The notes under the pieces: model-generated | The model's database searches: none | Seen by the model: only the letters and a program-made list of their open reading frames with translations | Told to the model about the DNA's origin: nothing | Part shown: one piece after another, positions 49,835-62,800 of the stretch | Layout: each line of letters starts with the position of its first letter | Position numbering within the stretch: the first letter of the stretch is position 1 | Source: Phoebastria nigripes | Lineage: Eukaryota; Chordata; Aves; Procellariiformes; Diomedeidae | DNA: 64,000 bases | Direction: 5' to 3' | NCBI GenBank assembly: GCA_035582835.1 | Contig: JAYKAV010002790.1 | Location: 779,620-843,619 of the forward strand | Position numbers and translations under genes: made by a program

Positions 49835-52800
49835 CTGGACAGTGGTAGTAGGTTGCATAAGAATCTCAGCACACTTTAAAAATAAATATATGAAGTAATG
49901 CTATATGTAGCAACCGTATGGTTTAATCATGGTTTAATACAACCAAGTTCAGCCTGAGTCCAAGAGATAGTTATCCTATTAAAATCCAGTGTGATTACAG
50001 AGCTGTTTTCAGGAAAGAGGGGAAAAAGGGCTTGTCAGCTTTTGGCACTGCGGAGGTGTTGGACTTTGATCAGAAACTTGGATTCCTGTGGCTTCTATTA
50101 CACAGGAAAGGAACTAGTCTTGGCACATCTTCTAACAGGTTGTGAAAGATCTGTTGCTCGTGCCCATTGGAAGAACTTTCTTGACTATCGGACATCTTGG
50201 TTTCATTAAATAGTTTCAGAGAAGTCATGAATTAGAACTTGAGTATTCACAAAAATGGTTTTAATAATGAGTTTCCAGGCACCATATTTATGAAGCATGG
50301 GAGAATAGCATTTCCCTGCCTGCCAGATATCTGGAAGGAAAAGTTTATTGAAGGTTATGAGATGCTGTACTTAACTGGAGATTAAAACATGGTAAGGGAA
50401 TGGAAGGTGAAAAGTCATTTGTAAATAGTGGTATGAAAACTAGAAGCTACTGTATATGATTTTTTTTAATAAGCATATTAAACAATACAAATGGTTGAGA
50501 TTTTATATATTTTCTTAGGTTTTACATTTTCTATTAAATTTATAGTTTGTATGATTTCATTCCCCTCTTAAAGTCAATGTAGTGCTGTAAGTGGTCTGGT
50601 TTTTCTGTGTTTACCCCTCAAAAGCCACTGGAGGACTTGAAATAGGAACACGTACAATTCCAAATAGTGTCAGTAAAAGGAGAGTAAAGAGTGAAAAGAT
50701 ACTGACTGAATCCACCTTACTTCTATTTCTTTGATAAAGCTGAACACTGCAACACTGCAGAGCTCCACAGATGAGGAATTGACCTATATGGAAATACAGG
50801 TGCCCATTTTGGAAAGCCTCTAGGCAGGCATGGATTTTTAGAAGAGGACAAGCGTTGCTGCTTCTCCAGCACTGCCTGCTGCAGGGCATCTTGCCCGTGT
50901 GAGATAGGAAAGGCTGTGTAGGATCTCCACTTAATGACCAGCCAGCCTACTTCCATGTCTGCAGACACAGCTGGCCACCTACTGCAATTTTCAGAGCTGT
51001 GGAGCTCCCGCTGGTTGATCTCAGTCATATCCCAGTTGTCAGCCACCTGAGGNCTCAATACTTCTGAAAATTCAGCCTTAGCTCCCCTTCCAAATGTTTC
51101 TCATTATAGCAGAGTGTGAATTTAGAGTGTAATAGCTGTGTCTGATCAGCTCCACATCCAGACCCTAGCAATAGGGGTGCCTATGCATGGAGTTAATCAG
51201 AAACACTTTCACATACAGATAGCCAAACTGGTTCATCCAAGGTGATAGAGACTGAGAAGCACAGATTTCAGGTACTGTAAGTCCATGCTTGTAACCTTAA
51301 ACTTTAGTTTATCTTTTTCTTTAAATGTAGCTATTGTACTGGTTGGTGAACAGTGTGGACTGAGCACATGTCTGCAAGTATGTCCAGCAGACCTGAGATG
51401 CCCTGTTATCCCAGCCAGATGTGGAAAACTAGCCTTTCTTATGGGGAAACAGGGACTGCAGGAGGGGCACTGGAGGATTCTTAGTCTTATTTTATTTGTA
51501 TTCTCTCTACAAAATGGGCAAGTGCTAACTCGGTTTAAACTAGATCCTGGGCTCTAAGCCACACTGCCATCTGCGCTAGCTAGTCAGGATTCACGATATC
51601 CAGACTCAAGTTAACCTTTTGTCTCTGTGGAGGTGAGGAGGTTTCAGCCAAGATTCAGTAAAAACATTAAACTATTGATAATACAAAAAAGACATGGCTT
51701 ATTTTATTTTTCATTAGCCTTCTGGACTGAAATGGTTTGTTCTTGTATCTGTAGTTGGAGATAATACACAAATTGTAGTCTTTAAAAGAAGCTTGGGGTA
51801 ATTGTAAGTTTCCATACAAAATAATAATATTAAAAAAAAATAAAAACCTCAGGCCTGACAGGAATCAGTGTTTTTGTTTTTCTTCTTACCATTCCAAGGA
51901 AGAATTCTCCAGTCCAGCTCTGGGCTTGATTTTCACTTTGGATGATACAGCTCTTGTTTTAACTGAATAACTATTACAACATCATGACAGCTTTAGCTAT
52001 TTAAGCCAAAGATGTTATATACAATTTTTTAAAATCTTCTCCGGTTCAGAAAAAAAAAGGAGAGTAAATTAAAAACACAAGGGTTTTTTTCCAAAATATA
52101 TCCTTTCTATGTTCTGTATATCATAATTTCATGTTTAAACTTTTAACCAAAATCCAGCATACTTAATGAAGTACAGCATGCAGATCCGTGGTTTCCAGTT
52201 TTCTGGTGTTTGTGAATCCAGTTCCAGCATCGCAGCTTTTTTTCCAGTTGCTCCTTTGGTCTGTGAACCCTGATTTATTTGAGAATCACTGAGTTTGCAG
52301 AACCATGGCTATGGGAAACCTCAGTGATGAGGAATGAGCCCTTTGTTTGCAGGAATACCAGTTCCCAGTGCTGCCTTGGCTGGTATCCTGGCTCTGACAG
52401 TGCATTTGACAGCATCAGATAACTGAAGTTGTAAAAATGGCACAGTAGGCAGATAATTTCTTCTTCACAACTGTTTTCACCCTGATTACAGATATTTAAA
52501 GACAGGTTTAAAACCATAAAACATGAGACTTTAATAGCCTTTCAAAATGTTATGTTGGTTTCACAAAATCTGAGTATCCTTGACAGCTGTGCAAGTTATG
52601 TAAGGCTGTCAAAACTTTAGATATATCCTTGCTCTTATTTTGGTTTGGTTTTTTTTTTCTGTAAAACAATACTGATCACTTTTTTATTTCTTAATTTCTC
52701 TGCCTTCAGTTTCATTGCCTGACTCCTTGTTCTTGTATTGCAAGACAGGGGACTCTGATTCTAACTTCTCTATGCAATTGCTATTTTACTTTTGTATCCT

Positions 52801-53439
52801 AGCTGTTCTTATTCTTCTTTTGCTTGAACAAAGCAAAAAGACTTAAAATTGCAGTCTCTTCAGTTTCATGCTACCAGGTTTTCCCATTTCCCTAAATCAG
52901 AATGGTGCAGATCAGGTTAGTGGATGGACCATGACAGACCATTGCACATTTCCCTGTGTGTGCAGCCTCTCCCTTTTCCCCTTCACATTACTCCCAGCTG
53001 CATATGCCTGTTATTTGCCACTATGTTGTCCCCACTGGTTCTGCGATGTCCTCTGTGTTTTAAAATATCCCAGATGTTTGGCCTTCTCTGGGCAAGAGGC
53101 AATACAGCTGGGTGGATGAACATGCACTCTGGCTGAACAAGTAATGGAGGTGGCTGGCAACTGCTGGGCCAGTCGGCTTCTGTCTCTTGCCTGTCAAGCA
53201 CTTGTGGCAATTTACTGTTTCATGGTGTACTCATTTTAATAGCACCGACGTGATACAGGGGTGATGAATTTGAACCGCTCTTTGGTGAGCCTGGATTGCG
53301 TAACTAAGTATATTAGTATATCATTGATATGTTTACTGTTTGAATATGCAACTTCAGCTTAGCAGGCAGCTGTTGGAGGAAAAATAAGTAGTAATGAAAA
53401 TAAGTATCAGAAAGTGAACTTCTGTACAAATGTCTGAGA

Positions 53440-54223
53440 ACTGTTGGCGGAGAGCGACAGGACAGGGACAGGTGGCAATGCGGTGGAGAGCTGAGGGAAG
53501 GGGCCCGTTTAGGAGAGAACATGACTTTTCTTGGTGAGGGAAAGTGGCAAGTGAAGCTAGGGTGGTGGCAGGGTTTGTCTGAGGCCTTTCCTAGTTACCT
53601 GCAGACAACAGTCAGTCTTTGCGTTGTGAACAGTTTCACATAGAAATGCCCTTTTTCTAGAGGCAGTGTGAATGCCACTTGTGTTTTAAGTCGGCTTTGC
53701 AGCTGGTCACTTGTCACAGACAGCTGGAGGCCCAGCCTGACAGACCCAGCCNTGCCAGGGCCTGTGGGACGTGCACAGCGGGTAGGCCAGGAAGCAGCNG
53801 GGGCTGTGATGTGGGAGGCTTGCCAGGCTCTGCCGTAGGGCCTGCAAAGGCCGCAGGTCTCCAGGTCTAAGTGGATCATCCCTCCAAGCAAAACTGCAAC
53901 TTTTCTCCTCTAGAGGTGAGGGGCAGTGCAGGAGAGACAGAGAGAGACGAGGGAGCTCNGGCAGGCCGGCTGCCCAGGAGGGCAGGGCTGGCTCTTTCTC
54001 CCCCAGGCAGGAGTCACTGCCGCGCCTTGCGTCCTTCCTCGGCATCACTATCAGCACCTCCGGCTCCTCAGAGATCTGGCACGGGAAACCAGACAGCAGG
54101 GACAGGACTATTTTCCTGCCCCCAGCAGTCCGCTGCTGTATGCAGTCGTCTACTTCAGCTGCACACGTTAGAGGATCCTGTGCCGAGAAGTCTGAAAGAG
54201 GCAGCCTCGCGCTGTGGCAGCAG
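53440..54223 (+). promoter_or_regulatory. GC/CpG-rich patch ending in a splice donor: candidate first exon
   Basis: From 53761 to 54223 there are 18 CpGs (including GCCGCGCC at 54019 and CTCGCGC at 54207) against almost none in the flanks, and the GC content is clearly raised. The patch ends in GGCAGCAG|GTGAGTT, a perfect 5' splice site with the junction at 54223/54224 on the plus strand. One minus-strand frame (176 codons) and two plus-strand frames are open, as expected from GC-rich composition; none has a recognised domain. The reading as promoter plus non-coding first exon is inference. Observed/expected CpG appears below the classical CpG-island threshold. Confidence 0.35.
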
Positions 54224-54229
54224 GTGAGT
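54224..54229 (+). other. Consensus 5' splice site CAG|GTGAGT
   Basis: GTGAGT directly follows CAG at 54221-54223, matching the vertebrate donor consensus at all nine positions from -3 to +6. Such a match also occurs by chance every few tens of kilobases; its position at the end of the CpG-rich patch is what makes it notable. Confidence 0.4.
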
Positions 54230-54326
54230 TCAGCCAAATGCCAACATACTGGAAAACTGGATTTGAAGAGGGATGAAATTTTATTGTATCTTGATTCAAA
54301 ATGTCAGTACAGGTTCTTTTATTTTT

Positions 54327-54376
54327 GTATATATGTGTGTGTATACATGCATATTTATATATATATGTGTATATAT
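54327..54376. repeat. Alternating purine-pyrimidine tract (Z-DNA prone)
   Basis: Strict alternation for 28 bp (54327-54354: GTATATATGTGTGTG, then TATACATGCATAT) and again for 21 bp (54356-54376). TA/TG dinucleotides dominate. It lies about 100 bp downstream of the donor at 54224. Confidence 0.85.
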
Positions 54377-55318
54377 TTATATATGTGACATAGTAATTAA
54401 GCCAAAGGGAAAAGCTGCACGGAAGGATGCTGGGACTGTCAATTCACAGACCAAAGCAAACCAAAGGACTGTACCCCTTAGAAGAAGATGCAGAGGTATG
54501 TTATGCAATACTTTCTACCCTGTGTTGGGATAGATGTCATTTTCTGAAGGTGTAATTTCATATGTCGTTCTGGGTGTGGCATTTCTTTAGTAAGCAGAAG
54601 AAAACCAAGAGAAAGACTTTCTGAGCTTGCTAGCAATGAGAGTCTTTAACATTGGTCTGTTGAAGGGATGTTAAGTTATTTTGCAGGGTATTTATAAATC
54701 CTTTCTGTTCAGCTGGTATTTGCACCTTGTCCCATAATTTTTGATGAGAGCTGTGTTATACTCCATCTACACTTGTGATGGACCCCAGAAATAATCGGAC
54801 TGAACTTTCTTGCAGGGTTGCAATGTACATTTCAGTAAGTGTTCTTTATAATATTGTGATAAAAGATCTGCTCTGATAGAATATGCATGGTTTTTCAAAT
54901 GCTTTGCTCAGATTAATTTTTTATTCCCAGCGAGTCCAATAGCAACTTATAACTGNAGTTTTTTCATTAAGTTGTTGGAAATAACTGTACTGCAGCAAAT
55001 GATAAATATGCTATATGATTCTGAAAATTCTGCACTGTAAGGCATGAACATAATTTTCTTACTTATAAGATACTTTCCATGCTGTGCACAAATCTCTTAT
55101 TATGTGTCTTGTGTTGTGGTTGTCCTTATTTTCATTTAAATTTATTGCAGTGCTTTGTCTGAAGAAAATATTTTGATTGGTTAGTAAACATGCCACAGGG
55201 GGTAGGTAATTTACAAGAACCGGCAATTCTGTTGAAATTGCTATTTGGCAGTTTAAACTACCTATTTCATCNCTGCTGTAGTTAAACGAGGGGAAAGAGC
55301 TCCCCAAAACACAACCTA

Positions 55319-55410
55319 GCAAAAAAAACCCAAAAACAAAACAAAACAAAAACCAAACAAAAACCAAACCAAACCAAACAAACAAAAAACTCAAAAACCA
55401 AAACCCACCA
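55319..55410. repeat. 92-bp A/C-only tract
   Basis: CCCAAAAACAAAACAAAAC, then CAAACAAAAACCAAACCAAAC and similar units; a T and one or two other bases are the only exceptions. A minus-strand frame over it (Phe/Val/Trp-rich) is compositional. Confidence 0.9.
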
Positions 55411-55524
55411 GTTCCAGAAATGTGGAATAGGTGGTATGTTTGTTTGTTTATTTGTTTCTAATAAGGGAATAACTTTCTGGGAAAATAGTAGGAGCATGGT
55501 GTGTTAGTCTCTGTGAACACCTCA

Positions 55525-55592
55525 GCAATAAATTTCTGTTGCAATTGCAACAGAATTGCAAAAATTCTGTTTCTATTGCAATAAATTTCTGT
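55525..55592. repeat. 22-bp perfect palindrome inside a 15-bp direct duplication
   Basis: TTCTGTTGCAA at 55534-55544 is followed directly by its exact reverse complement (55545-55555). GCAATAAATTTCTGT occurs at 55525-55539 and again, identically, at 55578-55592. Between them CAGAATT...AATTCTG adds a second 7-bp stem. Confidence 0.9.
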
Positions 55593-56682
55593 AGCCATCG
55601 ATGCTGCTCTTGTTCTACTCTAAAACTAGGTGGGACTGAAGTTCATTACTAGTAGCTTGAGACAACTAAATGTAATTTCTCAACTACTCCAACTAGCACT
55701 AAAAGTTGCCTACAAAGTAGCAACTCCATTGACAAAATGAAGCAAATAAAAGCCCATGTCAGAGATCTGTCAAGTATGAAGAATGCTGTTTCCTCCAGAA
55801 CATGAAGTTTCTTAAAAAGCTGCTGTTTGCTGTTGTTCTGGTTATAATAAATCTGTAAGTATTTAATAACTAAGACATGAATTCTGTAAAACCACCTAAT
55901 ACCTTAGACATCACCTGAGGATTGTTAAGGAAGGTTTAAACTGTGAACAGCCTCCCAGTTCTGCTACAGGACTTTTGAAAGTTGTGCAGTCCTGGGCCTC
56001 CATTTCCCAGTCTTTCATGACTGTGTCAGGCTGCAAGTGAAAGCATTTGTGCTTGGGAACAACTGAAGCATACANAATGCTGAACACTTTAAATATGTAA
56101 AAGATTCTGCTCTGGGACATGATGCGACAGAAAATGTCCTTCGTTACTCTTGGACATTGCAGAGCATCTTGCACTGTGTACGTACTTGCGAAGTGTTCAC
56201 TGACAAACTACTTTCTGCCACCTCGCTCCTTCTGTTTCCGTTTTCATGCATTCCAGTGAAGTACTGAGACCCAAGCCCCAGTGGGCCCAAAACTAGATAG
56301 AAAAATAAATTTAGAAGCCTAAATATGTTCTCAAGATATGTCTAACCACACACATGTCTCGAGTCAATTAGTGCTCAGGTTTTCATTATTAAAATTTTCT
56401 GAGAGCTGGAAGCTCTGTTTCTGCCTAGGAATTAAAGTGTCTGCCATATCCACATGATTATTCCTGTCATTTTGCTACACTGAAAAATCACAATGGGGCT
56501 GCACAAGAGGGGAAAAAAACCCTACCCCAAAATGTGAGGGAGGGAGCGAGCAGCCTTCCCATGTCTGTTTTAGAGAGCTCATTCTTCCATCTGGGAATGT
56601 GCTAGCCCAGACTCCCCAAGAAAGTGTCCTGCCTTGCAGATGACACTCATCTGGGCTGAGGGACAGTCCTCAGTTGAAACTG

Positions 56683-56700
56683 CTTTTTGCATGCAAAAAG
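56683..56700. repeat. 18-bp perfect palindrome
   Basis: CTTTTTGCATGCAAAAAG reads the same on both strands. The flanking bases do not extend it. Confidence 0.85.
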
Positions 56701-59461
56701 ATGTGAGACTTATCTAAAAACAATAAACAAAAGTTTAGATTTTTAATGTTCATGCATCTAACTTCTGGACTACATTCAAAGCTGTTTAAATGGGCGCATT
56801 GCTGCTTGTGCTACAGGGGAAGTTGGGTTGAAGATGCACCATTAGGTTCCCCACTAGCATTTATGGTTCCTGTTGGCTAACTTCGGCATCTCCCTAGCCA
56901 GGCTGATGGTTTCTGAGGGTGCCCTGTGAGGCACCTCCTTTCCCTGTGAATGCAGAGNGCTGTGCACAAGTACTCAGCTCAGGACTGTAAGGACAGTGCC
57001 TGGAAATTTGGCAATGAAATCTAGGCAGCAGGTAGCTCAGCCGTGCAGGGGCTGTGTCTCTCCCCAGAGAAGATATTTATCAAATTGTATTCTCTGTCCA
57101 AGAGAAAATAACCTGTAAACTTCCTTCATAAGTCAGGATTTGCAGCCTACCTAAACACTTCAACTTCATGACTAGCATTAGCCCAGGCTATTTTGCCATC
57201 TGAAAATTGCAAAAAGTTTGTACCAGGACAAAGGAGGCAGCATGTACTAAGCATGTCCACATATAACATGGTAGTTGAAGAGCCAATGATTTTACTTTTT
57301 CCAGATAGTCTTCTCTAAAACATAGCAACACTTTTAAATCCTGTACATCTGAAGAATTAACAATAAATCTTGAGACCAGCTGTAACACATCTGAAGATTA
57401 AATGTGGTGATCCAGGGACAGAATAATTCATCCAATGCTGAGCCACAGATCTATAGCATCCCTTTCTGTTGTATTTCATGATGCCTGTGGATGAGTGTGT
57501 GAGATTGACTCACTACCCAGAGTATACAGCAGACGCTCATTAGCTTATCACTCATTCTTCAAATACTTTTTGCACCGATAAAAGCAATGAATTAAAAATC
57601 AAGGCATAAGATACTGTAATATTGCTTCTCATAGCTACATGCAAGCAGTTTCTGTTTTTTCTTTTATTTCTTACTTAAGCTCTTCTGCTTCAGTTACAAT
57701 TCATTTATGTAAATATAATTTATAAAATGTACCTCACAGTTCATTCCAATTTCTAAAACAGTTGAGTTCGGAATGCTATTTCTTCACTGCAGTTCTGTAA
57801 TAGAAATACTTCATGTTATGCACATGAAGGCCAGGCTAAGTAGCAAGCTACACCAGAATTTTCCTGGCTTCAGCCTTAATAGGAAGTGGTCAGGAATTTC
57901 CTGCTTTGAAATGTTTTTGATGGAGTTTTCAAATTGTTGTGACATCCTAATTTCACACTATTTAAATGAAATAGTTCTGCTTTACTCTTTGGTGTTTATT
58001 AAAAAAAATGGCAGCCATCAAAATAAAACATTTTGATTGATTTAGGATTACTTTTGGCTTGAGGCCATGTTTGGATTTTTGACCTTTTATTCATAGTTAG
58101 AAAAAAAAAATCTGAAATTTTGTGTGACAGCAAAGCTGCTTCCATCTTGGTCTGGCATTAATATTGTATTAAGCTAGCTTTTCATATTGGAAATTATGAA
58201 TGGAGGAAAAAATATGGTAAGGCTATATTTCTTAGACATAAGAAAAAATCATTATGAATGACATGAAAAAACTGCTAACCTTCAATTGACAAAGTCAATG
58301 TCGTAAATATGTGAATATGTTTGTATATGCTCTAGCCTTAAAATATTTTGAAAGCAACAGCCGCTGCTCCACTTGAGCATTTTCTCATAGTTTAAATATC
58401 TCCCTGTTTTCCCTTTTGCTCCTTTTGTGTCTCCTCGCTCATGCAGATGGGTTTGGTATTTGTAACGTTACAGATATTCTTGCTGCCCTGAAGTGTGCAA
58501 AAGCTCAGTAGCTGATGAATATACAGCATAATAACAATAATGATGATAATGAAGACTAATTTATTACTCTGTCCAAAGCCTAATCTGATGCAATTGTCAA
58601 TGTCAGGTGCCTGTGAGGTTGTTCTTCTTTCCATATTATCAAGTTAGGAGCAAATTAAGGGTTGGCAAAAAATGGCAGGAACATTTTCACTCATAAATTA
58701 TTTTCAACCTTTGTTAAATACCTGTTGCCATTTGACCTTTTACTGTTGGGCTGATTTCTGTGAAGTTATGTTGGTACTAAAGTGGAGAAGAGGAACAACT
58801 GTCTACCCCAGAAACTATACTGTTGTTTTGAAATTTTGCATAGATTCTGGATGTGTGTATGATTTTATTGGAGACTTAGTATGAGCCATGGTAGCTATCA
58901 GAGTGGTAGAAAGCCTATCAACCACCTCCTTTTTAGCTATATGCTAATATATTTTGAGGCATTTATTTTTGGGAACAGCCCATCCCAATGAATAACTTAT
59001 TTCTGGGCAGTTAAACTTGAGTTACAGAAGCACAAACAATTTTTTTCCTTGTCTGCATGTGGAGGGTTTCAAAGCCCAGGCTGGAAGCAGGCAACAGCAA
59101 ACCTCATTAAAAATTGCAACTTGGCAAAAGTATGATGTAGTTATCACAAAGAACTAATGCCACTGATTATTTTACAGGCAGAAAACTAGTTATAGGCTGT
59201 AGCTGGGGATAGGGATGGAGGGGAAAGGAAGCATGCCAAGACTGCGAGAAAGAAATTGTTGAGCAAGCTTAAGATGTTCAAGGCAGGCTCCCAGGTCACT
59301 GGTGCATAGGTTATTTGCCCACCTGAGAAGCAGAAATACAGCTGCTGGGGAAATACACATGATGGAAACACTGATAATAGTACCTTGTTGTTAACTGTAG
59401 TCATTTTAAATGGCTTAGAAATAGCAGCTATTTAAAAAGCAAAGATATTTCAAGGTGGTTT

Positions 59462-59800
59462 AGAATCAGAGTAATTTAGGTTGGAAGGGACCCCTGGAGA
59501 CCGAAGTCCAGCCCTCCACTCCAAGCAGGACCAGCTACAGCAGGTTGCCCAGGGCCTCATCCAGCCCAGTTTTGAGTATCTCCAAAGATGAGCATTCAAC
59601 AACTTGACTGGGCCCCTGTTCCAGTGCTCAACTGCTTCACTGTGAAAACTGATTTCCTAATACCTCACTGGAATTTCCTGTATTACAGCCCGTGTCAGTG
59701 TCCCTCATCCTGTCCCTGTGCGCTTCTCAGAAAACCCTTTCCCCCCGCCCCCATTTAGGTAGCTTACATTGCCTTGTTATCATATCCATGCTGACTGTAA
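59462..59800 (-). mobile_element. CR1 LINE, 5'-truncated 3' part, diverged
   Basis: The plus strand begins AGAATCAGAGTAATTTAGGT, then TGGAAGGGACCCCTGGAGA, the reverse complement of a CR1 3' end. It continues with GTTGCCCAGGGCCTCATCCA and TTTTGAGTATCTCCAAAGAT, then CTGTTCCAGTGCTCAACTGC. These belong to the 3' UTR and the end of ORF2 of a CR1 subfamily different from the ones at 11739 and 63882. It is diverged and has no usable open frame. The right boundary (after a GGTAGCTTACATTG block near 59758-59771) is approximate. Confidence 0.88.
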
Positions 59801-62800
59801 TGGAAAGAAAGAACAAGCAGCCTTGTTTCCAAGAGGAGCTGCACATTCCAACTCATATAGTTTTGCAGGGATCCAGAAGGAGAAATTAAGAATACAAAAC
59901 CAACATCTAAAGTGCAGCATTTTGCTTATGTGTCATATTAAATATCAGTAGCAACAGAGCAATAATTTTCTATCTGATTTTTTTCCTGGTTTAAAAAATG
60001 CATATCTTAATATGATATTTAAAATATAACCCACATCCAGATAGACTCTAAATGTTATTACTGAAAGGAGTCTAGTGTACACCTTTCCTCCTTTTTACTA
60101 TTTCCAGTCTAACTCTGTGTTGATACTAGTTAGTTCGATTTAACAATGACCTGTCTTCAGTTCAAACATAACTTTGTCTTCACATGCTCCTTGACACATA
60201 TCATAACACAAAGAAGTGCCATCTCTTGATCATCCTCTTAAGCAGTCATTTGCCTGCCCCACTTCACTGCTNAGCAGCTGCTGTGATTTATAGGATAGTT
60301 TCTGTGCCAGTTACATAAAGTGTGGGGTGGCAAGTTCATGATTAGTAAAGAATGTGTACAGCTGATCACAGTAAAAATCGATTATGCTAAATGTGATAAA
60401 ATACAGTACAACGCTGGTGCCAGTGTGGTGCTTTGATGAGCCAAGGACAAATGTCTGACAGGTTTTTCATGTATATAATTTTGCTTTATTTTGTTGCCTA
60501 GGATGAGTTTCAAGTCACCTAAATCTAGCTGTCTGGACAGGCACTAGTCTTGAGCATCTCCACACTGATTTTTCTTGCCTACCTCCAAAGATGCTCTCTA
60601 CCCTTTCCTGTGATAAAAGAAGAGTATGTGCTTGGATTCTTTCTTTTTTTTTTTAAGCTGGCCAAAACTAGATAGATAAATCCTGCCCCTAAGCAGTATC
60701 TATCCCTTGTGTAATTCCCAACTTCATTTTCATAATAGCATAGCTCTTTTCATACCTTCTACTTCTCATTTGTGGATTTCAAAAAGCAGTGGAGACCAGT
60801 AGCAAAATACCAGTTTCTGGGTGGGAAACTGAAGCATCATGAGCTGAGAGTGGAAGCAAATAACAAGAAAGCCATAATTAGAATCTGTATTTTCGAATTC
60901 ACAATGTACTGCCCTAACCTCTATGACGAACTGTAACATGAGTCCTTTAGGGATATTTTTTTTTTCCAGAAATGCTAGAGCTTGGAATTAGGTTATTATG
61001 TGATAACTTCCATTTCCTTTTTAAATTTTAATTAACCCCCCAGCTTGAAGATATAAGACTGAAAACTCTAAATGTGTAAAGAAAATAAAGGGCTTTACAT
61101 ACAGTCTCTAAAAGAAAGCCTATTTTTAAACATAATCTCCTGAGCTTTGAAGAGGGCTTTAGTCATGGCTCTCCCTTCCCCAAATGCCTAAGATTTCACT
61201 TTTTTTTTTTCCTAACTTTTACTGTCTGTTCTTATGTGTATGCATTTAGCCAGCACAGTATGCTCTGTTTATGCAGTGATGGTGGTAAATAGTGATAAAC
61301 ATATTGCAGAGTAGCAGGTCTTTGCACAGAGAGCTGTGGTAGTAGTCTAATCTGTCTAGTGAAAGATGATTCAGTATTGAAAATCTGGGTGGTCTTGGAG
61401 GGGAAGGAAACAATAGCCTGTTTTAAGTAGCTATACTTTAAGCAGACCACCTCCTTGCTTTTTAGTAGGGGGAAAAAAAAAGTAAAAGTGAAATAATTTG
61501 ATCCGTCATCAAAAGCCAATCAAGTCTGGAAGGGCTCCTTTTCAAAATCTGTTACATTTTTTCAGTTTGAAAACAAAAAGAAGAGAATCCTGTTGGAATT
61601 CTTTATTGGGTTTGGGGTTTTTTGCATGTTTTTTGCATGACTGCTGCTCAGATACAATGGTGGGAGTCTCTCCTTCTGGATCAATGGCAACTTACAGTAA
61701 GGCTCTGCATCTGTTGGTGTGGAGTAATTAACAATATGGAGCAGTGCAGGTGCTTACCCCTGAAGTGAAGTCAATGCAACCTTTTGTGTTTTTAGAGCTA
61801 ATTGCAATAAGTCTACATAACAGGGCATTATACTGTAGGAAATACCTCTTAAACATTGCGGTTTAGTCCAATGTGAAAGAATTTAGCAGTAAGGCTGATT
61901 AGGATTAATGAGTTATGTGGGTCAAAATTATTTCTCTGGATGATTATCTTGGACTAAAGGTAATATAATTTTGCTAGTGGTTTTCAGTCATCTGCAAGTA
62001 GGTAGATGCTGGCTTTATGCCTAATATACTACATGATAATGTTCTGTATAGTGTTAAATAATGCTAATTTCCTAAACTTAACAAATATAAGTACAATAAA
62101 TATGAAAAATGCATCATTCTGGTAACCTAACATGGTGTTAAAAGGATATAGAAGGGAGATCAGAGAGGTAAATGTTCGCTCTGTGTGTGTTCTTCTGGGA
62201 AAAAAATCTAGTGAGGAATACATAACTACTTCGGGGGGGGGGGGGAATATATGTATTCTTGTTATCACTTCAGCATATGTATATGCTTCATTTCAGTAAA
62301 GTGAACTTACTGCTCATAATGCAGCAAAAAACGCCATTAAGCGATATTTAAGAGAGTATTTTAATTAAATTTAAGCCTCTAAACAATGAATTTAATGAAT
62401 AGGTTGTGTTCCTTAATAGCCTCTAAATAAAAAAGAACTTGTTTTGTTTTCTGTTGAAGAACAAATGGTTTCATACATAATAAGCTGCTTCTAAACCTTT
62501 AAAAGCTGATTTGGTCTTTACAGAAGAAAATTCAATTGCAACTCCCACTTCTGTTGCCCTGCTGCCAACATACCTAGGGAATGATTAAGATGGTACTGCA
62601 TGTTACTGTACAAGTTGAAGAAAACCTAATGTATTTTCAGTACTACTCACTATTTTGCATGTGCACATATGCAAATGTTATATGGGTAAAAAGTAAACAC
62701 CAAGACTTCTAGCTGACGCTGTTTGTAAGCGTTGATTAGCTACTTCTTTTTCCTAAATATATGGCTATATCACTGTGTATATTTGCGTCATTTTAGATAC

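Larger units (their letters stand above)
47240..53439. other. Unique non-coding DNA, no gene recognised
   Basis: No exon is recognised. It contains a 10-bp hairpin at 48927-48952 and an (AAAC)n/A/C tract at 49792-49834. Open frames of about 110 codons near 50723-51058 (minus) have no known domain. Confidence 0.5.
54389..59461. other. Unique non-coding DNA, no gene recognised
   Basis: Apart from the A/C tract, palindromes and duplication listed separately, nothing is recognised. A donor-like GAG|GTATGT follows a purine-rich stretch at 54496 without other support. Confidence 0.5.

Noticed and set aside
53707..54237. 176-codon minus-strand open frame
   Set aside because: Plus-strand frames are open over the same GC-rich DNA, it contains unknown bases, and no domain is recognisable. 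The length follows from composition.
55059..55497. Phe/Val/Trp-rich minus-strand frames resembling membrane segments
   Set aside because: They are read from the A/C tract at 55319-55410, so the hydrophobicity is compositional.
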